Source: Deltaproteobacteria bacterium
GTDB taxonomy: Bacteria; Desulfobacterota; Desulfuromonadia; Geobacterales; Pseudopelobacteraceae
Assembly (NCBI GenBank): GCA_021780495.1
Contig: JAJXYO010000026.1
Span: 96,677-160,676, forward strand
Direction: 5' to 3'
Length of the DNA: 64,000 bases
In this document: positions 53,322-63,207 of the stretch, piece after piece
Layout of the letters: every line of letters begins with the position of its first letter
Position numbering within the stretch: the stretch's first letter is position 1
Notes under the pieces: model-generated
What the model was told of the DNA's origin: nothing
What the model saw: the letters and a program-made list of their open reading frames with translations, nothing else
Database searches by the model: none
Made by a program: the position numbers and the translations under genes

Positions 53322-53993
53322 ATGTTTAACTTATCAAAAATAAAAAACTTATCTATTGATGGTCTTTACTCTAAGTTGATTGGGGTTAATAGTAAGCGCT
53401 ATTGGAATTATAGATTTAACAGAAATTGGGAAATAAAAAATGGCCGGTTACAGACTGCATATTTCGCAATGGGCTTTGCACTATTGAACATCAAATTTGA
53501 AGTTAAAACAATACTTGATTATGGTTGTGGTTGTGGTGATTCTATACCCGTTTTAAGGATGAGGTTTCCAAAAGCGCAAATATATTTTTATGATTATTCG
53601 AATATAGCTATGGAAAAAGCCAATTCATATTATGAAGGAATTGCCACCCCATTTGATATAAACTCAAATTTTACCTATGATTTAGTATATTGTTCAAATG
53701 TGATTGAGCATATATCTGACCCTATTTCATTTTCCAACAAGTTAATATCGTTATCAAATAAATATGTCGTAATTCAAGCACCATATAGTGAAAAACACGG
53801 AGATGGTTCTTCTATTACTTATGAACACAAAATTGGAGAACATGTTAATACTATAGATGAAAGTTTAATTGAATCACTTAAGGATAGAATGGATTGGGAT
53901 ATAATGTATTCAGACATTCCTTATGCTTGGCCAAAAGGTAAACAGATATTTTTTATTGGTAAAACTTTAACTACCGATAGTAATAGAGATTGA
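53322..53993 (+). CDS. Class I SAM-dependent methyltransferase
   Basis: A 223-residue methyltransferase, probably modifying a sugar of the polysaccharide. SAM motif I is ILDYGCGCGDSIPVLR, an acidic second motif is IYFYDYSNIAMEKA, and LVYCSNVIEHISDP is motif IV. The start at 53322 is preferred because GGAG lies 6 bases upstream; an ATG at 53310 in frame lacks an RBS. It is strongly AT-rich compared with the genes left of 49 kb. It lies between the flippase and polymerase genes. Acceptor unknown. Confidence 0.8.
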   Translation: MFNLSKIKNLSIDGLYSKLIGVNSKRYWNYRFNRNWEIKNGRLQTAYFAMGFALLNIKFEVKTILDYGCGCGDSIPVLRMRFPKAQIYFYDYSNIAMEKANSYYEGIATPFDINSNFTYDLVYCSNVIEHISDPISFSNKLISLSNKYVVIQAPYSEKHGDGSSITYEHKIGEHVNTIDESLIESLKDRMDWDIMYSDIPYAWPKGKQIFFIGKTLTTDSNRD

Positions 53994-54000
53994 GTAAAAA

Positions 54001-55452
54001 ATGAATCTCAGCTTTGTATCTACAGTACTTTTGTTTATGAGTATAAATATATTTAGTTATTTTATAGATAATTCAGATCAAATGTTGATTATCGCCACAA
54101 GCATAGGAATTGTTCAAACAATATCAATATTGATAGCTACAAAGAAGAATAACCCGCTGGAATTATTTACCATGGTTATGCTTCTGTGGATGGTGCAATA
54201 TTCGGTAACAGGTCTGTTGATAAAAGGCTTCGAGATTCCGCTTCAATTTGGCGTCACCTATGCGTATCTGGGTCTGGCTGCTGTCTTGGCCAATATTTGC
54301 CAACTCATAATTGCGTTCGTCTGGCAACTGCCTTTGTGGTCGAAAACCGCTGATTTAATACCACGTCCATCCTTCCCGTCTGCTAAAGAATCAATCAATG
54401 TAATTGCAACATTGTGGGCTTTGTCTTTGCTATTCAGGATTATCCTGATTTTTTCCGGGTATCAATCCGGATTCGAAGTGGAAGCAGGCACGTTAGGTAT
54501 ATTGACGAATATCATGATGGTAGCTGTGGGGTTTTTGGGTATTTTCCCGATTATATATTTCTGTGCGCTGTTAAAACAAAACAGTTCGACTGCAACCAGA
54601 ATGGCAAAAATTGTACTGGCAATCGAAGTGATTATAATGACGTTTTTCGCGGGAACAAAGGCGGGACCGGTTATTTTAATAATAAATTTTGCAGTTGCTT
54701 ATCACTATATGGTCGCGCAGATCAAGGCCCGAAAAACATGGGCACTTCTTCTTATCGCCGTAATATTTGTGATCCCGTTTTATGCCTTTAAATTGAATAT
54801 GAGGGTTGCACTTCTTACAACCTATTCAGTTACTGACGAACGCCCAAAGCTGTCCTTAAATGATTACATTTACTTATACTCCAAGTCCATGGATGTTATT
54901 AATGCAATTGGTCCTGCAAAAATGGTTGAACAGACATCTATCGGTCTAGTAAATAGATTCGATGTATTGACTACACTGGCCGGAACAATTGCGTATTATG
55001 ACAAGCGTGCCAGATACGATCTTGATATGTATTTACCATTATGGATTATGCCATACGTCCCAAGGTTTATTTGGAAAGACAAAGGGTGGGTTGGTCTGGG
55101 TCTTTTTGTCAGCAATGAAATACTGGGAATTCCCTCATTTACACAGGCGGCAGTTACAAGTCCAATTGAAGGCTATATCGCCTGCGGTAAAGTGGGCTCT
55201 TTTATCATCTCAATCATTAATGGCGTTTTTGTCAGCGTAGCTTTCTTTTATTTCAATAACACAAGAAGCAACGACGATAACTTTATCCTCAGGGCTTATT
55301 TTGTCTCAATGTTTCTTGTGATGTTGTACTTTAATGGTGCATTCGTGTTTATCAGGGCTATCAGTACAAATCTGGTAATATTATGGGTGTTGTTCAAGCT
55401 TTTTTACCGTTCAAAGCCACTACTTAATACCGCCAGGCAGTCTGCCCTTTAG
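54001..55452 (+). CDS. Wzy-like O-antigen/oligosaccharide repeat polymerase
   Basis: A 483-residue protein with about 10-12 hydrophobic helices and a large loop around residues 265-390 (DERPKLSLNDYIYLY, LPLWIMPYVPRFIWKDKGW). This layout, and the place between the flippase and the glycosyltransferases, fits a polymerase that joins repeat units on the periplasmic face. Family members share little sequence, so the call rests on topology, length and context. It begins 7 bases after the methyltransferase stop. Confidence 0.78.
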   Translation: MNLSFVSTVLLFMSINIFSYFIDNSDQMLIIATSIGIVQTISILIATKKNNPLELFTMVMLLWMVQYSVTGLLIKGFEIPLQFGVTYAYLGLAAVLANICQLIIAFVWQLPLWSKTADLIPRPSFPSAKESINVIATLWALSLLFRIILIFSGYQSGFEVEAGTLGILTNIMMVAVGFLGIFPIIYFCALLKQNSSTATRMAKIVLAIEVIIMTFFAGTKAGPVILIINFAVAYHYMVAQIKARKTWALLLIAVIFVIPFYAFKLNMRVALLTTYSVTDERPKLSLNDYIYLYSKSMDVINAIGPAKMVEQTSIGLVNRFDVLTTLAGTIAYYDKRARYDLDMYLPLWIMPYVPRFIWKDKGWVGLGLFVSNEILGIPSFTQAAVTSPIEGYIACGKVGSFIISIINGVFVSVAFFYFNNTRSNDDNFILRAYFVSMFLVMLYFNGAFVFIRAISTNLVILWVLFKLFYRSKPLLNTARQSAL

Positions 55453-55527
55453 TGCTTGACCTGTATACTCAGAAACATTTACCTTTGTAATGTGCATGTC
55501 TGATAACAAAAAAGGAACTTTAATTTA

Positions 55528-56763
55528 ATGAATATTTTGATGATTAGTTATTTATTTCCTCCAATTATCAATCCACAAGGCATCTTAGGCGCCAGGCTTG
55601 CAAAATACTTGAAAAAGGCCGGTCATCACGTAACTGTAATTGCGGGCTCTGAAATTGATTCGTACGGATCGACCCATGGAACAGATTCAGAATTAATGGA
55701 AGATTTAAAGGATATTGATGTTGTCTATGTCCGTGATCGAAAACGTTCCGGAGTGATCAATAATTTAAAAAACAAAATCATTTATCACGAAAACTATCAT
55801 TATTGGGTGAAAATGGTTGTGGAAGTCGCCGTTCCAATCTGCAAAACAAAGAACATAGATATTATTTATTCCCTCTCGGCACCGTTGGCTTCCAATATCG
55901 CCGGCATGAAAGTAATGCAGCGAACCCAAATACCGTGGATCGCTCATTTTAGCGACCCAACGATGCTGGCCATCGGTCTAAAATTCAAATCTCCTATACG
56001 AACGCATCTTACGTATACCGATGAACGCGCTCTCTTGAAAGATTCCGACGGGATAACATTTGTTAATGAGGATACACTGCTGAGAACTACTCAACAGTGT
56101 CAACAATATCGAGAAAAATGTATCATATTGCCTCATTTTTATGACCCTGATTATTATACTCAGCTGCAGAGTCCTTTTGATACAGGTGCTAAAATCAGGT
56201 TTACCTACGTTGGATCTTTGTATGGGCGCCGGAACCCGTTTGATGCTATCAATGCCTTAAAGATGCTAATTCAAAATCAACCAGAATTGCTCGGACGTTT
56301 CGAATTTAATTTGTATGGGGTTATTGACCAGGAAATCCTGAAACTGCTTGATTGCGAAAAACATGAGTGGTTGAAAATCCGTGGTTCTGTATCCTACAAA
56401 GAAAGCATACGCGTTATGCAGAGCAGCGATTTCCTCCTGTTAATCGATATGCCAAATGTTGATAACATCTTTACGCCGAGTAAACTGATTGATTACCTTG
56501 CTGCAAACATACCGATAATCGGAATAACACCCGGTAACAGCAACAGCGCCAGGATTCTAAATTCCATCCCGTATCCAGTGATTGAACCTGGCGATGTTAC
56601 TGGTCTTTGTGGTTGTCTTCAGAAGTCAATCATAAATCCTCAACAAGGACTTTCAATTAATCACAAAATTGTTGCAGAGGCATTCAAGGTTGAAAATGTA
56701 GTGGCTACATTGATCGGATTTATGGATACAACAATTGCGGGACATTCACATGGGTCAAAATAG
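55528..56763 (+). CDS. GT4-family glycosyltransferase
   Basis: A 411-residue GT-B enzyme. The N-terminus MISYLFPPIINPQGILGARLAKYLKKAGHHVTVIAG is typical of WbuB-like transferases. The C-terminal domain shows RFTYVGSLYGRRNPFDAINALKML, SDFLLLIDM and VDNIFTPSKLIDYLAANIPIIGIT, where PSKLxDYLA replaces the common ExFGxxxLEA. It overlaps the next gene by 14 bases. Donor and acceptor unknown. Confidence 0.88.
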   Translation: MNILMISYLFPPIINPQGILGARLAKYLKKAGHHVTVIAGSEIDSYGSTHGTDSELMEDLKDIDVVYVRDRKRSGVINNLKNKIIYHENYHYWVKMVVEVAVPICKTKNIDIIYSLSAPLASNIAGMKVMQRTQIPWIAHFSDPTMLAIGLKFKSPIRTHLTYTDERALLKDSDGITFVNEDTLLRTTQQCQQYREKCIILPHFYDPDYYTQLQSPFDTGAKIRFTYVGSLYGRRNPFDAINALKMLIQNQPELLGRFEFNLYGVIDQEILKLLDCEKHEWLKIRGSVSYKESIRVMQSSDFLLLIDMPNVDNIFTPSKLIDYLAANIPIIGITPGNSNSARILNSIPYPVIEPGDVTGLCGCLQKSIINPQQGLSINHKIVAEAFKVENVVATLIGFMDTTIAGHSHGSK

Positions 56764-57676
56764 CATACTCCCGCGCGTTACGGTCGTTATCCCTGTACAT
56801 AATCGCAGGGTTAAAACCTTGAGATGCCTTAAAAGTCTGTTCAATGCAAAAAACTCCAATCATGAATTGTCTGTTATTGTAGTTGATGATGGATCATCTG
56901 ACGGAACTGCAGAAGCAATCTCTCAATGTTACCCTCAAGTGCGGGTAATAAGCGGTACAGGAAATCTGCTCTGGACCGGAGCTGTTAATGTTGGGATAAA
57001 AGAGGCCCTGGACACAGGAACCAATTTTGTCCTGATTCTGAATGATGATTCGGTGCACGAAGTTAACTTTATTAACAATCTGGTCAGTTGCTCGAAAGAA
57101 CATAATGGCGCTATAACAGGTGCAAAGATCCTGTATTTAAGCAAACGTCAGATAATCCGTTTTGCCGGTGCTGATTGGAACATTTTTAAATGGGGTTGGC
57201 ACTACCCGCACAATTTGTTGGAGTCTTCTTGCTTGGGTGCAACATCATTTAAGGTGAAATCTATTAACGGCAATTGCTGTTTGATACCAGCGGATGTTTT
57301 TAACCGGATTGGTTTATATGATGAAGTAAATTATCCACACCTGTATGCTGATTCTGCATTTACAATTCAGGCAGGCAAGAGCGGCATACCGCTGTTTATT
57401 GAGCCTAGAGCCACGATATGGGATGACGATACGGATATTGCAGAAAAATTAACTGGCCCTAGTTTGGATGGTGTCAGTCTGATTAAGTATGTATTTACAC
57501 GAAAGACATCCCCTTATTATTTTCGTGCTTTTTTCCTTTTTACTATAACAACAGCTCCGCTCATGTTGGGAGGTTTTATATTGTATTGCATTCGCATGTC
57601 GCGTATTTCACTTAGAATTTTGCTGTCCATTGTCGGACTTAGAGCTTTTTACCAGAATCATGGTTCTGTAAAGTAA
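56750..57676 (+). CDS. GT2-family glycosyltransferase (rhamnosyltransferase-like)
   Basis: A 308-residue GT-A enzyme. VTVVIPVHNRRVKTLRCLKSL and VIVVDDGSSDGTAEAI form the nucleotide-binding half. LILNDDSVHEVNFI carries the DxD-like metal site (NDD). INGNCCLIPADVFNRIGLYDE and YADSAFTIQAGKSG are acceptor-side blocks common to rhamnosyltransferase-type GT2 proteins. A hydrophobic C-terminal segment (about 260-290) may anchor it to the membrane. Start 56750 (ATG) is preferred over TTG at 56735. It overlaps the upstream GT4 gene. Confidence 0.87.
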   Translation: MGQNSILPRVTVVIPVHNRRVKTLRCLKSLFNAKNSNHELSVIVVDDGSSDGTAEAISQCYPQVRVISGTGNLLWTGAVNVGIKEALDTGTNFVLILNDDSVHEVNFINNLVSCSKEHNGAITGAKILYLSKRQIIRFAGADWNIFKWGWHYPHNLLESSCLGATSFKVKSINGNCCLIPADVFNRIGLYDEVNYPHLYADSAFTIQAGKSGIPLFIEPRATIWDDDTDIAEKLTGPSLDGVSLIKYVFTRKTSPYYFRAFFLFTITTAPLMLGGFILYCIRMSRISLRILLSIVGLRAFYQNHGSVK

Positions 57677-57699
57677 GGCTTCGAAAGGTTTTAAATATA

Positions 57700-58848
57700 A
57701 TGTGTATGCTTAAGGTCGTACAGGTCAGCTGGAACTGGATAAATGAAAGTGGGGGGGCCGCACAGTCGATTCTTAATTTTTCCAGAGTATTCAACTCCAC
57801 TGTGATCTCTTTTACCAAAAAATGTGGCAGACCCTATCTCGGAAGTGAATCTACCAAGCAGGTACACATTCCTTATAATGAATCTGCTGTCAATAGATAT
57901 GCCTATACAAGATCCCATATAAAGAAGCAGGCGGAAGATCTTTTGGTACATGCAGATTTAATAATCATTCATGGATTTTACAGGTATCACTTTGATTGGG
58001 CCGTCAACATTGCGACTAAAAACAAGATTCCGTACTGGATAATTCCACATGGTTCTCTCGATCCTTTTGTGTTTTCCTATAGAACGCTTGCTAAAAAAAT
58101 ATGGTTTATCTTTAGAGGAAATAATGGGTTTGCAAGCGCAAATCGTGTTGTTTTTGCGACTGAATCTGAGAGGGATAAATCGAATATACCGATCTCCCCA
58201 GAAAAATCTATTATCGTAAACTGGCCGGTAGCACCCGTAAATACTGAATGTGTGTCTGAAGCGAAAATGAGAGTTCGCAGTGAACACAACATTCCCATTG
58301 ATGCAAAAGTGCTTTTATTTATCGGACGTTTTCATCCTATGAAGCGACCTATTGAAACAATCAATGCTGTTGCAGGTTGTAATTCAGATGTCGTTTACCT
58401 GATGATGATGGGGCCGGACTCTGATGTTTTAACAGCCGCCGAATGTGAGAAACACTGCACGAATCATGGATATAAAAATATATGTTTTATTAAACCGGTT
58501 TATTCTCAAAAAAAGTATGAATTCTATATGGCGGCCGATGCTTTTATTTCTTTGTCATACAGGGAAAACTTCGGGTATACCGTAGCGGAAGCTTTGTCGA
58601 CAGGAATCCCGGTCATTTTGTCTCCCGGCAATGACTTGAGTAAAGACGTGCGTCTTTTAAATTGTGGATGGCTTCTGTTAAATGATAATTTGGATGACGC
58701 AACCAAGGCTATCAAAGCATTTATAGCGACTCCGAACAAACTGCTTGCGGAAATGGGGCGTCGCGGGCAGCAGTGGGCTCATGAAGAACTTTCTTTTGAA
58801 ATGTTCAACTCTAAAATACGTGCTGCTCAGCTTTTAAAAAAAAGCTAA
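57700..58848 (+). CDS. GT4-family glycosyltransferase
   Basis: A 382-residue GT-B enzyme. N-terminal KVVQVSWNWINESGGAAQSILNF, middle IHGFYRYHFDWAVNIA and PYWIIPHGSLDPF, C-terminal LFIGRFHPMKRPIETINAVAG and the donor-site block FISLSYRENFGYTVAEALSTGIPVIL. The E-N-F-G-x4-E arrangement is the classic ExFG motif. AAAGG lies upstream of the ATG. It is 23 bases after the GT2 gene. Confidence 0.9.
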   Translation: MCMLKVVQVSWNWINESGGAAQSILNFSRVFNSTVISFTKKCGRPYLGSESTKQVHIPYNESAVNRYAYTRSHIKKQAEDLLVHADLIIIHGFYRYHFDWAVNIATKNKIPYWIIPHGSLDPFVFSYRTLAKKIWFIFRGNNGFASANRVVFATESERDKSNIPISPEKSIIVNWPVAPVNTECVSEAKMRVRSEHNIPIDAKVLLFIGRFHPMKRPIETINAVAGCNSDVVYLMMMGPDSDVLTAAECEKHCTNHGYKNICFIKPVYSQKKYEFYMAADAFISLSYRENFGYTVAEALSTGIPVILSPGNDLSKDVRLLNCGWLLLNDNLDDATKAIKAFIATPNKLLAEMGRRGQQWAHEELSFEMFNSKIRAAQLLKKS

Positions 58849-58968
58849 ATCTAATAAAATTACCGTTTATTGGCATAAAACGTCTAACGAGTAATTCGTA
58901 TGTTTATTAAAGCAGGTAAAGATAGTTTGAAATAATTTATTTTGCCTTTATGCCGGATTGAGAAATAA

Positions 58969-60102
58969 ATGAATAATAGATTTAATATATATATTGATTG
59001 CATTGTCTTTGATATTCAAAGAATGGGCGGAATATCTATTTATGTTAGTGAATTAATAAAGAGGTTTCTCGTCTCAGGGCTTGATGTAGCTTTTCTGGAA
59101 CAAGAGTCCCTTGGTAGTAATCTCATAAGAAATGAACTGCCAATACCCGCCAATAAAATCATATTACTCAAATCAATTGTATCTAAGATCGCCAGGTATT
59201 TACCCATAACCCTCAAGTTGGAAAATAGGTCGATAGTTCATTCCAGTTATTACAGGATATGCAACAATGCATTCGCAGCAAATGTTGTAACGGTTTACGA
59301 TTTCAACTATGACTTTGGATATGTAAGGCGTGGAATTCGTAAACACATTCACTGCTTTCAAAAGAAAAACGCCGTTTTCAAGGCTGACGGTGTGGTTTGT
59401 ATATCTGAAAGTACAAAACTTGACCTTCTTCGGTTGTACAAGGGGGTTGACCCAGGAAAAATCAGAGTCATATACCTTGCGGCAAGCGATGATTTCTATA
59501 AAATTCCCCTTGAGAGTAAATCTAGTTATAACGAGCACCGTTTTAAAAATTACCTGGATAAAAATTATGTTCTTTTTGTTGGCGCCAGAGTGCACCATAA
59601 AAATTTCGATATTTGTGTAGATACACTCGTTAAACTTCAAACGTTTGAGTTGGTTATTGTTGGCAGCAAATTAACGGTTGAAGAAATCAAGACTCTCGAT
59701 ATGAAGTTGCCTTCAAAATATCATGCATTGGCTGACGCATCTGCTACCGATCTGAATTGTTTGTATAACAATGCTTACTGTCTGTTATATCCCTCCAGCT
59801 ACGAGGGTTTTGGAATACCTGTGCTGGAGGCCATGCAGGCAGGATGTCCGGTAGTGTCGACAACCTTTTCCTCGATTCCAGAAGTAGCAGGGATTGCGGG
59901 ATTGTTGGTAAATGATGTTTGTCCGGATGCTTTTGTGGAAAAAATATTGAGTTTAGAAGATGCATCGTACAGGGACAAAGTCATTAGTGCTGGATTTGAG
60001 CAGGCGAAGAAATTTTCCTGGGACAAGACCTATCAAGAAACAGTCGCATTTTACCATGAAGTCATTAACAACAAGTTCGGTGAGAGTAGATCCTCAAATT
60101 GA
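58969..60102 (+). CDS. GT4-family glycosyltransferase
   Basis: A 377-residue GT-B enzyme of the group often called glycosyltransferase 1 or mannosyltransferase. Features are FDIQRMGGISIYVSELIKRF, VVTVYDFNYDF, CISESTKLDLLRLY, VLFVGARVHHKNFDICVDTL and LLYPSSYEGFGIPVLEAMQAGCPVVSTTFSSIPEVAG, with an intact EGFG-x3-LEA motif. A 120-base AT-rich spacer precedes it, which might hold an internal promoter. It runs directly into the next gene (TTGA overlap). Confidence 0.92.
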   Translation: MNNRFNIYIDCIVFDIQRMGGISIYVSELIKRFLVSGLDVAFLEQESLGSNLIRNELPIPANKIILLKSIVSKIARYLPITLKLENRSIVHSSYYRICNNAFAANVVTVYDFNYDFGYVRRGIRKHIHCFQKKNAVFKADGVVCISESTKLDLLRLYKGVDPGKIRVIYLAASDDFYKIPLESKSSYNEHRFKNYLDKNYVLFVGARVHHKNFDICVDTLVKLQTFELVIVGSKLTVEEIKTLDMKLPSKYHALADASATDLNCLYNNAYCLLYPSSYEGFGIPVLEAMQAGCPVVSTTFSSIPEVAGIAGLLVNDVCPDAFVEKILSLEDASYRDKVISAGFEQAKKFSWDKTYQETVAFYHEVINNKFGESRSSN

Positions 60103-61382
60103 TTACTGATAGGAACATCATAATTATCAGCGCGGTATATCCCCCTGAACCGCAAGTGTCAGCACGTATGAGTTTTGATTTAGCAAACGGTCTTGCTGGT
60201 CAAGGTTACTGTATAACTGTCTTGTGCCCGCAACCATCACGACCATTGAAGACAGATTATAGCCAATATTCAAACCCTGATGCTCCAGTCGTTACAGTTG
60301 AGAATGAGGTTAAGGTCGTTCGTCTCCCCTCTTTTGCAGCACCAGAGTCCAGGCTACTCCCTAGAATTTGGGAGAGTTTCAGCTTTGGCAGAGAGGTGAC
60401 GAAATTTTTGATCAAAGAAAAGGTGAAACCGGATGTGTTGTATGTTAATTCGTGGCCATTGTTATCGCAATCAATGATAGCCCGATATGCAAAAAATAAT
60501 GCTGCGCCTATGGTTCTGCAGGTAATGGACATATATCCGGAAGCGTTAACCAGCAAATTGCCAGGTTTCTTGAAACTGGCAATTCATTTCCCCTTGACGC
60601 GCCTTGATGCCTGGATTGCCCGACAGGCAGATTACCTGATAGTAATCTCAGACAACATGCGACGCACATACACAGATAATCGCAGGATCCCAGAAAGCCG
60701 CATAGCCACCATTCCAACATGGCAGGATAATTCATTATTTGTGGATGTCCCCGACCGGATTGAGGCCTGCCATCATTACGGCATTCCCTGTGACCTCTTT
60801 ACGTTTCTTTACCTGGGCAACATTGGGCCGGTTGCCGGTGTGGATTTTCTTATTCGCGCTTTCCATCGGGCGGCAATTGATAGAGCACAATTAGTGATTG
60901 TGGGGGATGGCTCGGCTAAGGCCGATTGCATTAAGCTGGTAGGCAGTCTTAGCCCGGCGCACATACATTTCATATCTGATCCCGATGCCGCCAATGTATC
61001 CCGGTTGCAGAGCATGGCCCATGTGTGTTTGCTACCGATGAAGAGTGGTACCGGCATGAGTTCCATTCCGTCGAAACTTCCTGCGTATCTTTTTTCGGCA
61101 AAGCCGGTGATTGCGGCGGTTGATCCAGATAGTGATACGGCGCGTCTTATACAAACAGCAGAATGTGGTTGGGTCGGTGCGCCGGAAGATCTTGATTGGC
61201 TGACAGCCAGGATGCGAGATGTTGCTGCCATGACGGGAGACGATCTCACCACATTCGGTGAGAAGGGGAGGAGATTTGGGCTTGCACACTTCTCAAAGAA
61301 CCATGGAGTCCAACGTCTTGCAGGCTTAGTGACCTCAGCAGTATCTCGTATTGATAATAGTAGTCTTCATAAGCGCGATTGA
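60099..61382 (+). CDS. GT4-family glycosyltransferase, WbuB-like
   Basis: A 427-residue GT-B enzyme that apparently starts with TTG overlapping the upstream stop by four bases. N-terminal IIIISAVYPPEPQVSARMSFDLANGLAGQGYCITVLCPQPS, middle VLQVMDIYPEAL (the DxYPE-like block of WbuB/fucosaminyltransferases), C-terminal FLYLGNIGPVAGVDFLIRAFHRA and GTGMSSIPSKLPAYLFSAKPVIAAVD. The donor-site form SKLPAYLFSxKPV is typical of this subgroup. GC content rises again from here. Its likely donor is an N-acetylated 6-deoxyhexosamine, by family analogy only. Confidence 0.88.
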   Translation: MITDRNIIIISAVYPPEPQVSARMSFDLANGLAGQGYCITVLCPQPSRPLKTDYSQYSNPDAPVVTVENEVKVVRLPSFAAPESRLLPRIWESFSFGREVTKFLIKEKVKPDVLYVNSWPLLSQSMIARYAKNNAAPMVLQVMDIYPEALTSKLPGFLKLAIHFPLTRLDAWIARQADYLIVISDNMRRTYTDNRRIPESRIATIPTWQDNSLFVDVPDRIEACHHYGIPCDLFTFLYLGNIGPVAGVDFLIRAFHRAAIDRAQLVIVGDGSAKADCIKLVGSLSPAHIHFISDPDAANVSRLQSMAHVCLLPMKSGTGMSSIPSKLPAYLFSAKPVIAAVDPDSDTARLIQTAECGWVGAPEDLDWLTARMRDVAAMTGDDLTTFGEKGRRFGLAHFSKNHGVQRLAGLVTSAVSRIDNSSLHKRD

Positions 61383-61412
61383 CTTTTTACGATAATATTA
61401 TTTGCTCACATT

Positions 61413-62060
61413 ATGGAACCTCCAATGAAAGAAATATATTCACCCATCGTCACAATGAAACCTAAACATATTCAGTCGGTTGTGCAGACACACCTTGTCA
61501 GCTTTCCCGGTTTCTTTCTTTCGTTTCTTGGCTCGCGTTTCCTGATGCTTTATTATGAAGGAATATGCGAGGCCCCCGAAGGGATCGGACTTGTCTATCT
61601 TAATGCATCCGGGGGGGCTGCCGGATTTGTAGCCGGCTCCTCCAATCCTCGTGGTTTCTACTCAAGGCTACTTAAGAAGGATTGGCTGAAATTTGCTTTT
61701 GCTTCCATCGGTGCCATTATCCGTAAACCAACGGTGATCACCAGAGTGGCCAGAGGCCTGATTCACCCAGGAGGTAACCCGCTTGGAGACGATGTGGCCG
61801 GGTTATTCTCCATCGGCGTACTTCCCGAGTTGCAGGGTACCGGAGCCGGAAAAAAACTTGTACTGGCTTTTTTTCAGGAGGCCTTGAACCGCGGATGCAA
61901 GAGATTGTTTTTAACAACTGATCGCGATGAAAATGATGCGGTGAATGCGTTTTACCAGAAGCTGGGATTCAGTATTGAACGCCAGTATGAAACGCCGGAA
62001 GGACGCCGCATGAATGAATACTGGATTGATCTCGACAACAAGGATACCCCGAATGCCTGA
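61413..62060 (+). CDS. GNAT-family N-acetyltransferase
   Basis: A 215-residue acetyltransferase. The acetyl-CoA loop reads [28 protein letters not shown] (Q-x2-G-x-G/A), followed by [40 protein letters not shown], a standard GNAT end. It is the gene before a sugar aminotransferase, so it probably acetylates the amino group that enzyme installs. Its start is uncertain (61413 or 61425); the latter has GGAAC upstream. It overlaps the aminotransferase by 8 bases. Confidence 0.86.
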   Translation: MEPPMKEIYSPIVTMKPKHIQSVVQTHLVSFPGFFLSFLGSRFLMLYYEGICEAPEGIGLVYLNASGGAAGFVAGSSNPRGFYSRLLKKDWLKFAFASIGAIIRKPTVITRVARGLIHPGGNPLGDDVAGLFSIGVLPELQGTGAGKKLVLAFFQEALNRGCKRLFLTTDRDENDAVNAFYQKLGFSIERQYETPEGRRMNEYWIDLDNKDTPNA

Positions 62061-63207
62061 TTTTCTCCCTTTTGCCCTCCCGGATATAGGCGAGGAAGAA
62101 ATTACCGAAGTGGTCGATTCGATTCGCTCTGGTTGGCTTACTACCGGTCCGAAAACAAAGCGCTTTGAACAGGAGTTTGCTGCTTTTATTGGTAACAATG
62201 CTGTTGAGGCGGTTGCAGTCAACTCTGCCACAGCAGGTCTGCATCTGGCTCTTGAGGCGATAGGTATCGGACCGGGTGATGAGGTGATCACCACGACCCA
62301 TACCTTTACCGCTACTGCCGAGGTGGTTCGTTATCTGGGTGCCGACCCGGTTTTTGTTGACATTGATGCCGCTACCTTTAATCTTGATGTTGATCAGATT
62401 GAAAGAGCCATCACGCCACAGACCAAGGCCATTATTCCTGTGCATTTTGCCGGGCTGTCGTGCGATATGGCGTCAATACTTTCCATTGCCGGTAAACATG
62501 GCCTGAGAGTTGTGGAGGATGCCGCTCATGCACTTCCGGCCACCTGCGGGGGCAAGATGATAGGGACCCTTGCGAGTGATGCCGCGGTGTTCAGCTTCTA
62601 CGCTACCAAGACCATCACCACCGGTGAAGGGGGCATGATTGTAACTGCAAACCCTGAAATTGCTGCTCGTTGTCGAACCATGCGACTGCACGGGATCAGC
62701 CGCGATGCATTTGACCGCTATACCTCCACCAAGCCGGGTTGGTTTTATGAGGTGGTGGCTCCGGGTTTCAAGTACAACATGACCGATATCGCTGCCGCGC
62801 TCGGTATCCAGCAGTTGAAAAAGGCCCAACTGTTCCAGGCTCGTCGAGCTGAGATGGCTACCTGTTACGATGAGGCGCTGCGTGGTTTGCCCGTGACTCT
62901 GCCGCCCCATGCTCCTGCCGGTGATTCTCATGCCTGGCATCTGTATGTACTTCGTCTGAAGCCGGAGGCCCCGGTGACTCGTAATCGTTTCATCGAACTG
63001 ATGTCCGAAAAGGGGGTCGGCACCAGCGTCCATTTTATACCTCTCCATCTGCATCCCTTCTGGCGCGAACGATACCACCTTATGCCGGAGCAATTTCCCC
63101 ATTCTCAACTGTTGTTCGAGCAGTCGGTCAGTCTACCGCTTTACACTAAGATGACGGAAAGTGACCAAAAAAGAGTCGTCACCACGATTCGAGAAATTCT
63201 GGTATGA
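62053..63207 (+). CDS. DegT/DnrJ/EryC1/StrS-family sugar aminotransferase
   Basis: A 384-residue PLP enzyme that aminates a keto-sugar nucleotide, most often a 4-keto-6-deoxy sugar. Signatures are [71 protein letters not shown], and the lysine block [18 protein letters not shown] (PLP lysine in TKT). The start at 62053 ([16 protein letters not shown]) is preferred over the frame from 62014, which lies inside the acetyltransferase. With the flanking GNAT and PglC-like genes it forms a cassette like that for diacetamido-sugars. The 4,6-dehydratase is not in the window. Confidence 0.93.
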   Translation: MPDFLPFALPDIGEEEITEVVDSIRSGWLTTGPKTKRFEQEFAAFIGNNAVEAVAVNSATAGLHLALEAIGIGPGDEVITTTHTFTATAEVVRYLGADPVFVDIDAATFNLDVDQIERAITPQTKAIIPVHFAGLSCDMASILSIAGKHGLRVVEDAAHALPATCGGKMIGTLASDAAVFSFYATKTITTGEGGMIVTANPEIAARCRTMRLHGISRDAFDRYTSTKPGWFYEVVAPGFKYNMTDIAAALGIQQLKKAQLFQARRAEMATCYDEALRGLPVTLPPHAPAGDSHAWHLYVLRLKPEAPVTRNRFIELMSEKGVGTSVHFIPLHLHPFWRERYHLMPEQFPHSQLLFEQSVSLPLYTKMTESDQKRVVTTIREILV

